DNA from: Achatina immaculata
Taxonomy: Eukaryota; Mollusca; Gastropoda; Stylommatophora; Achatinidae
NCBI GenBank assembly: GCA_009760885.1
Contig: CM019713.1
Location: forward strand, 7,438,266-7,502,265
Direction: 5' to 3'
DNA: 64,000 nucleotides
Part shown: positions 55,242 to 64,000 of the stretch, piece by piece
Layout: each line of letters opens with the position of its first letter
Numbering within the stretch: the stretch's first letter is position 1
Made by a program: the position numbers and the translations under genes
Notes under the pieces: generated by a model
Told to the model about the DNA's origin: nothing
The model's input: the letters and a program-made list of their open reading frames with translations, nothing else
Database searches by the model: none

Positions 55242-55344
55242 CCAAAACAAAAGTTCGAAGACCGTCAGACCGAGAAAGCTTTAAGAAAATATTTCACACA
55301 CAAAACAGGAACTTTAGTTTTACTTGTATGGCTGCCAATGAAAA

Positions 55345-55665
55345 AGTTCAAAGGTAAAAATCCCCGTTTCCATCCCATAAATGCATATTGGATATCTACG
55401 GTGGTAGACCCGTTTTTTTTTTTTCAAGACCTTCTGAACATGAAAATGCGATGGTGTCGCTATCACATATGGCAGCAGCTACCTTCCCAGAATTCTCTGG
55501 TGCCCGGGTTAAGAGGCCGGCTTGACCCTGGGACATTTTTTGGTGTGGCTGTACCGGAGGGGGAGGGGGGGGGGAATCCCCATTGTTGGTACTTGAACCC
55601 GGTGCTGTCGGATTTGTAGATCGAGCTCTTTAAAATGCCCCATTAACCCACAATAACTCTGCGTT
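55345..55665 (-). mobile_element. SINE-1, copy 4 (diverged)
   Basis: Reversed copy: GGTACTTGAACCCGGTGCTG (box B region), GGCTTGACCCTGGGACATTT, and ATCCCCGTTTCCATCCCAT at the 3' side. T and G runs have expanded inside. Box A is poorly kept. Confidence 0.75.
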
Positions 55666-56100
55666 ACCAGAAGAACGCAATACATACCGCCCACCTGGCA
55701 CCAGATGGCTAGAATGTTGTTGACTGGTCTGTATTAGCTCATCCATCTGTTTACCACTTGCTTGACTTTTCAGTGTAATCTCCGCATTAACAATGTTTTG
55801 CCTACGTAATCTAACTTATTTACGCTGCATCTGCGTTTCCCATAAACAGTTATTATATTTTTATGTAGGTTTCTCAACGTAACTTGGTAAACACTATAAA
55901 AACATAAATAAATAAAAGCAAATACAACTTCAGCTCTTAGACTACCACAGCCGTTTAAATGCTTTAAAAATACCTTCATATCATTTTGTTCCGTAACTAA
56001 AAGTTGATAATTTTAAAGTGCCATAAATACTAAAAAAAAAACCAGTCAAGACGAATGTTAACAAAAAAAAAAAAATGTTCGTTTGTCGTGGTGGTTGTTA
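55666..56100. other. no gene seen
   Basis: Unique AT-rich sequence with A runs. Confidence 0.3.
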
Positions 56101-56103
56101 GGT

Positions 56104-56500
56104 AGTGTCAGTCAGTCAGTCAGTCATTTGCATTTCCTTGCGGAACTTTGCCTCCCTAACAGCTCTCCTGCAGGCCTCTCGGTTGTAAGCAAGATGGCCT
56201 GCTGCCGATGCGTCCATTCGCAGATCATCAACGATGTCTTGCAGCCATCTTCATCTTAGTCTTCCTCTCTTTCTTTCTGCCATTATGGACCCTTCCAAGA
56301 CTGTCTTCTCTAAATTCTCATGGCGTTTAATGTGTCCAAAATACTTCAGTTTTCTCTATTTGTTCTTCTTTACCAGCCAAACTTCTTCAATATTAAGTTC
56401 TTGTAGTACGGATATATTTGTTATTTTTGTGTATGTGTTCATAATATTTGAAGAACTCTTCTGTAGCATTTACATTCAAAGCCAGTTATGTGTTTATCAG
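56104..56500 (-). mobile_element. family B retroelement, copy 7
   Basis: Minus strand with the CTGA-type tail (GTCA units at 56107-56125), then the end coding REAKFRKEMQM, NREACRRAVREAKF and upstream WLQDIVDDLRMDASAAGHL, KRHENLEKTVLEGS and NISVLQELNIEEVWLV. Frameshifted. Confidence 0.88.
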
Positions 56501-56661
56501 CTGTTTTGTTAAGTTTCCAAGTAGTGTAAAAAAAAATGATATGTTAACATTAATTTATATAATCATACGGTAGAGACATGTCCAGTTGCAGAACGTCCCG
56601 GAAAGTTTTATAATTCATTGTAACTGCAGTAGATAGCGGATACGCTCTTATTTCTATCTCA

Positions 56662-56913
56662 TTAAGGCATTCTGGGGATACGGTGTTAGGCCCGTATTTC
56701 CAACATCATCGGCACATGAAAGTCTGATGTGGTCATTATCGCGCCCGGCCGCCTTTAACTTCCCAGATTTCTCTGACACCCATATTTAGACGCTAGGTGG
56801 ACCCTGGATCTTTTCTGGTGTGTACCAGAAAAAAAAAATCCCACTTCTGGGATTTTAACTCGGTACTCCCGGATTAGTAAGCCGAGCGCCTAACCACTCA
56901 GCCAACCAGGATA
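56662..56913 (-). mobile_element. SINE-1, copy 5
   Basis: Reversed: CACTCAGCCAACCAGG is box A, GTACCGAGTTAAAATCCCA-like is box B; body with CCAGATTTCTCTGACACCCA and GGGGATACGGTGTTAGG. About 20 bp of the 3' end is missing relative to copy 3. Confidence 0.87.
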
Positions 56914-57620
56914 TGGGTGCGCCCAGAATTGAAACATGCTGGTTGCTGGTTGCTGGTAGCTAACTAACAACTTTTACAAATGATTCTGAACACTTGAAAT
57001 TCAACTACAATATTCTAAGGATTATTAACTGTCTATTGCAGTATACAATTTATTCTGAAATATTGCTTTTTGATATCTGGAAACTTAAAAAAAACTTTCA
57101 ACGGAGGCTTGAGTTATATAAAAAAAAGGTAACAACTACATAAAAACAATAATAACTTATGAAACTAAATGAAAAAAAAGGAAATGTTAATTAACAATCC
57201 GTATAGTTGTTTCTTCACATAAGAAACTGTTTGTCGAATAAGGAAAGAGGTTTGCTCCACGACATAAGTAGCTCTTCTAAATGTCACTGCGTGGACCGAA
57301 AGAAGATTATAACATATGAACATATAGATATAGATATATGTGCATGCGCGCTCGCGCGCGCGTGTGTGTGTGTGTGTGTGTGTATGTGTATCCCCTTGGT
57401 CTTGTTTCCTTCATCTCTTTTATCTGCAGCAATGAGCCTTAACGGCTCTGAAAGCTCAAGAAGAAAAAGAAGAAGAATGTTCAGACTATACACATGCGGC
57501 GGAGTGACGTTAAAGTATGCTTTAAAAAAACCTCCGAGTGGATGGACTACTGTTCTGTTGTTCTTTGTTGTTATTTTTGTGATATTAGATCTGCATGAGT
57601 CGACTTTTTAAATCACATTT
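56914..57620. other. no gene; GC/GT run
   Basis: CG then TG dinucleotide run at 57348-57384. The frame at 57207-57611 has no recognisable domain. Confidence 0.35.
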
Positions 57621-57623
57621 TAT

Positions 57624-58035
57624 CCATTGGTGGTAGTGTTTTGTCATAATTCTTCTCACTTCCATGATTGATACCTTACAGGTGGTAATGTTTTGTTATA
57701 GTTCTTTTCACTTCCATGATGGTACTTTACAGGTGGTAATGTTTTGTCATAGTTCTTCTCACTTCCATGATGGTACTTTACAGGTAGTAATGTTTTGTTA
57801 TAGTTTTTCTCACTTCCATGATGGTACTTTACAGGTAGTAATGTTTTGTCATAGTTCTTCTCACTTCCATGATGGTACTTTACAGGTAGTAATGTTTTGT
57901 CATAGTTCTTCTCACTTCCATGACGGTACTTTACAGGTGGTAATGTTTTGTCATAGTTCTTCTCACTTCCATGATGGTACTTTACAAGTAGTAATGTTTT
58001 GTCATAGTTCTTCTCACTTCCATGATGGTACTTCA
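57624..58035. repeat. 51-bp tandem repeat x8
   Basis: Unit CTTCCATGATGGTACTTTAC then AGGTGGTAATGTTTTGTCAT and AGTTCTTCTCA. Multiple of three, giving open frames on both strands. Confidence 0.96.
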
Positions 58036-58184
58036 GACACACTCCATGTAATTACTCTGTCACTTTGTTTTCTGCCGTTCTTTCCCCAGATCCAGAAAGC
58101 CCCCATTACGTTACAGTTGGGATAAGTTTGTAGAAGAAGCCTCTTGCAAGGAGTAAAGATGCACAAATGGGTGGTATGCTGCCA

Positions 58185-58698
58185 CAGTTTCTATTCATGA
58201 AAATACTTGACGGACAGTAGCCCATGAACGCGGGTGGCTCCCATTCATGGAAATTAATAGTCGTCCACGAACGCTAGTGGCTCCCATTCATGGAAATGAA
58301 TAGTCGTCCACGAACGCTAGTGGCTCCCATTCATGGAAATTAATATTCGTCCACGAACGCGGGTGGCTCCCATTCATGGAAATTAATATTCGTCCACGAA
58401 CGCGGGTGGCTCCCATTCATGGAAATTAATATTCGTCCACGAACGCTAGTGGCTCCCATTCATGGAAATTAATAGTCGTCCACGAACGTGAGTGGCTCCC
58501 ATTCATGGAAATTAATAGTTGTCCACGAACGCTAGTGGCTCCCATTCATGGAAATTAATAGTTGTCCACGAACGCTAGTGGCTCCCATTCATGGAAATTA
58601 ATAGTCGTCCACGAACGTGAGTGGCTCCCATTCATGGAAATTAATAGTCGTCCACGAACGTGAGTGGCTCCCATTCATGGAAATTAATAGTCGTCCAG
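58185..58698. repeat. 43-bp tandem repeat x12
   Basis: Unit CGTCCACGAACGCTAGTGGC then TCCCATTCATGGAAATTAAT and AGT. Ends two bases before family D copy 3. Confidence 0.96.
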
Positions 58699-58699
58699 G

Positions 58700-58768
58700 A
58701 ATAAAATAAGCCTTATGTGACGTTTAACGGCACTGGAAGGATATAAGATATAAGATATATAAGAAGGA
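58700..58768 (+). mobile_element. family D retroelement, copy 3 (last 70 bp)
   Basis: CCTTATGTGACGTTTAACGG followed by GGATATAAGATATAAGATAT, identical in layout to the ends at 7880-7935 and 35190-35220. Confidence 0.88.
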
Positions 58769-58929
58769 ATAAATCAGGAAATATTTTGATGCTTTTTTTC
58801 TTGTTCGTCTTTTCTCATTTGAAATAACTGACTCAAGTCTCGTTCTAGTCCAAAGCTTCGTCGTTCAGGCTGTCGTGGCATCAATATAACATTCTCATAG
58901 ATCTGATATAAAACCGCCATTTATTCACT

Positions 58930-59405
58930 TTCTTCCTGATAAACACATTGCGGATATAAACTGTGCTTTATTCTCGTTTTTCTTTATAAATATACGGAGG
59001 ATATAAACTGTCCTATGTTCGCTTTATTCCTTATAAACATATGGAGGATATAAACTTATTCGCTTTTTTCGTATAAACATACGGATGATATAAACCGTGC
59101 TTTATTCTCGCTCTTTTTTATAAACATACGGAGGATATAAACCGTCCTATATTCGCTTTATTTCCTATAAACATACGGCGGATATAAACTTCCTATATTC
59201 GTTCTATTCCTTATAAACATACGGCGGATATAAACCGTCCTATATTCGCTTTATTTCTTATAAACATACGGCGGATATAAACCGTGCTTTACTCTCGTTC
59301 TTCGTTATAAATAAAGGAGGATATAAACCTCCTATATTCGCTTTCTTCCTTATAAACATACGGCGGGTATAAGCCGTCCTTTATTCGCATTCTTCCTTAA
59401 ACACA
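58930..59405. repeat. about 47-bp tandem repeat x9-10
   Basis: Unit TATAAACATACGGAGGATAT then AAACCGTCCTATATTCGCTT and TATTCCT, with indels. Confidence 0.93.
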
Positions 59406-61694
59406 TACAGAACTATTTATTCTAATCTTTCTCTTTTGGTCTGACGTCCACATCCTGTAACATTGTAAGACCTCCAAATTAAAAGCAATCAGCTCATCTT
59501 TACTTCACAACCGTCACTGTTTCTCTTTGTTTTTTTTAAACGGAAGTTGGTATTTTAGAAAAAAAAAACCACTTGGTTTTAGATGTGGCTCGCTAATCTC
59601 CATTTGTAATTGGACGTCCGAGTTCTAGGTGGCAGGGGAGACTAACCGAAAATGGCGGAAACACCAATTACAACGAACAGAGAAGCCTAACGGGACAGGA
59701 CGTAATCAGTCACTTTAATATCTAAACGATTTTCAGAAATGCAAGAAACCGCTGAAACATAAAATGCCCGCTGACAGTGCATTACAGCAGAAGTCTGCCA
59801 GGACAGCACAAGTCTCCCCATGTTCGTTTTGTATTACTGTTCCGTCCATTTGCTCTCCGCCAATCACTCAGTTAATAAACATTCTTTTCAATTATAGTAC
59901 GCATCTGGCAGGAAACTGAAACTGCTGTAGTTTGAAACAATAGTTAACTAAAGATTCAGCAAAATTCCCTTAATGTTTATCCGAGGAAGAGGAATGACGT
60001 CGCTAGCTACGGAGTTAGTGCTGATGGCGACACTAGTCGGCAGTATCTAGTCAACTGCTGACTAGACAGCAGAGCACTTATGGTTTGACCATGGGCAAAG
60101 ATACTGGTTCACAATTCATCTCTCTCTCTCTCTCTTCTTACCTTACAAAAGTATTGTGAACTATCACAGACAAACTTTTTACCTTATAAAAGTAGTGTGA
60201 ACTATCGCACCCTGAAGTTGATCCTCTTCCAAGAAAGCTTTGGCTACGGAGTCCAGGCAGTCCAGTGACCGGAGCTCGAGATTACTAGAGTTTTTTAAAA
60301 ATAAATGTTCATTTCCCAAAAGACAGCATCCATATAAATGTTTACAGAGGTCCAGACGTTTTATTTTTTTCCCTGAACAAAACTGAGTTCTGGAGAAAAA
60401 TATACATGAAAATAAATAAGATAAATAACCAAGATAGATATTTTACAATAAAGTAAAGGAACATTTTCCAATAATGTGTTAGTAGCTTTATGTTTTGACC
60501 TTTAGTTAATGTTAAGATTTCCACATTTGTTGTGTTTTATATGATTATATTGTGAATTGTTTAGTCAATGCCATGCGATCCTCTTGCATAGCTTATTTCA
60601 TTTCTAAACTCATAAACTCTAATAAATTATGTTAATTAGCTTGGCGTCAAACCAAGTACACATGTCAAAAAAAAAAAAAGAATCACCAAAGGAATTCGTC
60701 GGACAATGTAAATGTATAACATTTCTTGAAACTGTACATCACTATCATCGTCATCTTGGAATTATATAATACCTTATGCTACTCATAGTTTTAGCAGAGA
60801 TGGCGAAAGTAATATTCATATAAGTATTTTAATATGGAATACTGTAAATATAAACATTAATGTGGCGCTTCCTGTTTATATAATATTATTATTACGCAAG
60901 GATGTGCTACTTTAAATGTAATGCTGTAACTACTCACTAATGTGTTATTTTAAATGTAATACTGCAACTACTCATTAATGTACTTCTTCCAGATGTATTA
61001 CTATAATTACACAGTACCACACAACTTCAGAATGTAGCTAGCTATATAAATACACAACAAAGTTTTACAATGAAATGTAATGCTATCAGTAACACAACAG
61101 GAAAACTTTGAAGAAAACGCCACGATTCGTTACAAACTCAAGAACGCATGTTTAAACAGCTGATCGCTACTCACCTTCGGGGGAAAAAACCTCTCTCCCT
61201 CTCACGCCCACAAGACTCTCCTCACGACCATCTCCTCGTGCTCCGACTGCCTTCTCTCTCGTGACTGCCAGATTTTACGAGGACTTTCCATGCGCGTTGC
61301 CCGCGCGTGAAAAACTTCTACTAAACAAATAGCGCCCGTTGCTCGGTTACGGCGACATTTTGTCTTTCGGTTTCCATGTGAAGCTTTCCTGTATGTTTTT
61401 TTTTCTCCTGGGGTGGGGGTGGGGGGGGGGGGGGTCGGGTCCCATTGTGGCACTGTGATGTTTATTTTTGAACTTTCAACGAAATAAAAAAAATACCCAG
61501 TTTGTTCCAGATGAATGCAAGGACCAAATTTTTTTTTTTTAAAAAGTTTTATGCATAGAAGAAATAGCAATGGGTGTGGTGAATGTATGTGAATATTTCT
61601 GTACAAGACCTACGAGAGAAATTTTCTAAGGCAGTACAAAACTCTTCATCCTGTTTTTGATCCCAGTACGAGCCCGTGAAGTCCTCTTGGCTAA
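59406..61694. other. no gene recognised; minor repeats
   Basis: About 2.3 kb of mainly unique sequence. Small features: TTGTAATTGG and CCAATTACAA (perfect inverted decamers) at about 59604 and 59672; a 37-bp duplication (ACCTTA...AAAGTA.TGTGAACTATC) at 60141-60205; and three diverged 45-bp units at 60905-61000. Confidence 0.4.
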
Positions 61695-61699
61695 CCTTT

Positions 61700-62115
61700 A
61701 GAACAGAGTAAACTCTCCCGGCCCATTCTTAAAACAAGAAAAACCTTTCCCGCCCATCTTTTACACAGAGAGAACTCTCCTGGCCCGTCTGTAAAATAGG
61801 ATAAACTCTCCCAGCCCATCTTTTACACAGAGAGAACTCTCCTGGCCCGTCTGTAAAATAGAAAAAAACTCTCCCAGCCCATTTTTTACACAGAGAGAAC
61901 TCTCCTGGCCCGTCTGTAAAATAGGATAAACTCTCCTGGCCCATTTTTTACACAGAGAGAACTCTCTTGGCCCGTCTGTAAAATAGGATAAACTCTCCTG
62001 GCCCGTCTATAAAATAGGATAAACCTCTCCCAGCCCATCTTTTACACAGACAGAACTCTCCTGGCCCGTCTGTAAAATAGGATAAACTCTCCTGGCCCAT
62101 CTTTAGAAAAGGAAA
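61700..62115. repeat. 31-bp units in alternating 62-bp dimers
   Basis: Type 1 AACTCTCCTGGCCCGTCTGT then AAAATAGGATA alternates with type 2 AACTCTCCCAGCCCATCTTT then TACACAGAGAG. The alternation breaks near 61970-62030 where type 1 occurs twice in a row. Confidence 0.94.
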
Positions 62116-63720
62116 AACCTTCTGGGCTCCAGAAATAATGCACCGACTGCCCCCGCTTATCTGTTTTCATGCCCTACGCCCCACCACCCCCCCCCCCCCC
62201 CCCACCAAAGTCCTCCTGGCTAATCTTTGAATCAGGGAAAACCCTCCCAGTCCTGACTGAAGTGAAGCATCGGAAGGACCCACCCCCACCCCCTCCCTTT
62301 CTTCTCGTAGAAGCTGTATGTAAGTGCATTCGTGTATTCATGTATACATGTGCATACAGGACCTTGGGGAGGAATCTTGTAAGCTAGTGAAAAGCAACTA
62401 TCCTCATCCTCCCACGACCCATTCTCCAAAGAGGGCACTCCCCTTTCCCCGCTTACCCTACTGATATATCATTCTTTTTCATCCAGTACGCCCCATCTCC
62501 TACTCCTTAAAACAGGACAAGCTCTCACTTAAAGCAAGCCGACTCTAGGACCTGGAGAAACCAAACGGCTGGACTACTCTCCCTAGAATTTTATGCATGT
62601 ATGTATGTAGTGTTTATATATATATATATATATACACACACAGAAAGAAAGTCTCTGACTTAAAAAGAAAAAAAAACGAATTCCGTTCTTAAGAATATTC
62701 GTAAGTTGAATTTATACGTAAATCGGAATAGTTATTTATGTGCGATTACTATCCAGCATCAATTATATGTTATGCGATGTACCTTTCTATGCGTAAAGAA
62801 ACTGACGGACCACTGCAGACGCGTACCCCGAAACAAAGGCGCTTCGCTGTTAACCCACCTGTGTCTTTTGTGAGTGCAAGATGGCGAAGTCGACTAGTGC
62901 GCGGTACTCTGGTAGCTAACCGGTTGCACGTCCTGTTAGACTCCGTGGTTAAGGTACCGGATAATTCTCTCGTCGTTTTTCTCTCTCTCACGTCTAAAAG
63001 TGCTTTGTCTGACATCGTTTCCAAGTCTAACCATGCGGCGCTGTTCTGTATCACTTTAGTGCCTTTTGAGATTACAATAATAATAACAATATTGTTGAGA
63101 ATTACCTTCTGAAAATCTCTAATTGTGACTGATTCTGTGGCGTATCTGGCTATAGTAATAGCAAGCAGTGTTTGTATGGCAAAGACCGCTCTTCTTGCGC
63201 TTGCTTCGCGATTTTTCAAATCTGGTCTTCGTTTTCATCCTCGAGTAATTCTGCACCCTTTCCTAATGTAATTCTCCACCTTTTCCTAATGTAATTCTGC
63301 ACCCTTGCCTAAAGTCACTCTCTGCGTGATTGGATCTTTCTTCCCATCTTTCCATTTCTCGTCACTAACTAGAAGAAAAACCTATTCTAATGGATGGCTT
63401 ACATATGGCTTTGCATCTCATTTTGGCCACTTTACTTTATCCTTCCTCTTGTACAGTGAGGTATCGAGGGGATATGCGTTTGGGGTTTTTTGGGTCATTT
63501 GATTGGCATAAGAGATATTCATGCAGTAATTCTTGGGTATTTCTATAACACCATCTACACATCTTTTCTGAGGAGTTTCTCTTCATCTGTGTCTTGTAGT
63601 TCTTGGACTGATGGCCCTTGTGGCTGGCTGTATATGCATCATTCTCATTAATTTGACAGACCAGTTTGTTTTTTTTTATTTCTCTGTGTATTGTAGGGAT
63701 GACGTACTTTTTTACCAGTT
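62116..63720. other. no gene recognised
   Basis: C run at 62189-62203, TA/CA run at 62618-62642. A 149-codon open frame at 62770-63219 (minus) has no domain I know; its opposite strand is open too. Near 63238-63315 a 25-28 bp unit (TAATTCTGCACCCTTTCCTA) occurs three times. Confidence 0.35.
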
Positions 63721-63721
63721 G

Positions 63722-63898
63722 TTCTAATGGGAAAAAGAAAAAGAGGAAGACCAAGACGAAGAAGGCTGCAAGACATTGTTGACGATCTGGAAATGGATGG
63801 AACAGCAGCAGGCCACCTTGCTCACAACCGAGAGGCCTACAGGAGTGCTGTTTGGGAGGCAAAGTTCCGCAAGGGACATGCAAATGAATGAATGAATG
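63722..63898 (+). mobile_element. family B retroelement, copy 8
   Basis: MGKRKRGRPRRRRLQDIVDD, LEMDGTAAGHLAHNREAYRS and AVWEAKFRKGHANE, followed by a three-unit ATGA tail. Open throughout the last 58 codons. Confidence 0.9.
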
Positions 63899-64000
63899 TC
63901 TTATGTCGTCATTTTTGTTAGCTTATCCCTCCTATCGACGATTGCCGCTTTTCTTAGGCACCTCATTTCGCATATAGCTATTTTATTTTGCTGTTTCTTG

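Noticed and set aside
53853..55284. Frames reading QLVRQ repeats and CGNQYFIELQPK repeats
   Set aside because: 18-bp and 36-bp tandem arrays whose periods are multiples of three; both strands open at the second.
57656..58125. 128- and 153-codon frames on opposite strands
   Set aside because: 51-bp tandem array, open on both strands.
62770..63219. 149-codon minus-strand frame as a host gene
   Set aside because: No recognisable domain, no splice context, opposite strand also open for 124 codons; kept only as a note. A protein search could change this.

Overview
The window looks like non-coding and intronic nuclear DNA from a metazoan, most likely a mollusc and plausibly a gastropod. The grounds are a spliced animal-type guanylate cyclase gene, many truncated non-LTR retrotransposon 3' ends, tRNA-derived SINEs, mariner and hAT remnants, and very dense micro- and minisatellites. 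The species cannot be named from the sequence alone. No rRNA, genuine tRNA, CRISPR or prokaryotic feature was found.

Two pieces of coding sequence stand out. First, bases 1-2365 (minus) carry an uninterrupted LINE ORF2 with AP-endonuclease and reverse-transcriptase domains; it runs off the left edge, so it has no stop in the window. Second, 16594-17214 and 18194-18361 (minus) are the first two coding exons of an atypical soluble guanylate cyclase beta-like gene. They have clean splice sites in compatible phase, and together cover the haem-binding H-NOX domain and the start of the HNOBA domain. The cyclase catalytic exons were not found, so the gene should continue in minus-strand direction into or beyond the repeat-rich left part.

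Layout. 0-3.3 kb: LINE. 3.4-11.3 kb: nested repeats, including a 1285-bp mariner fossil and a large inverted repeat with a SINE inside one arm. 12-13.1 kb: retroelement 3' end whose coding region contains a 20-residue in-frame minisatellite. 14-20.3 kb: cyclase exons with flanking retroelement ends. 20.4-33.3 kb: microsatellites, two kinds of retro-fragment, one hAT-like MITE, several minisatellites. 33.7-34.3 kb: internally deleted mariner. 34.6-44.4 kb: SINEs, a hairpin, long trinucleotide tracts, composite insertion, second MITE. 45.7-46.3 kb: a SINE with perfect 15-bp target duplication. 49.1-55.2 kb: four tandem arrays, one 3.6 kb long. 55.3-64 kb: SINEs, four more minisatellites, retroelement ends.

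The unifying pattern is that most microsatellites start exactly where a truncated retroelement 3' end stops, and each retro family has its own tail motif. The local genome seems shaped by retroposition that plants simple repeats, later expanded into arrays. Most long open frames here are artefacts of tandem repeats that lack stop codons.
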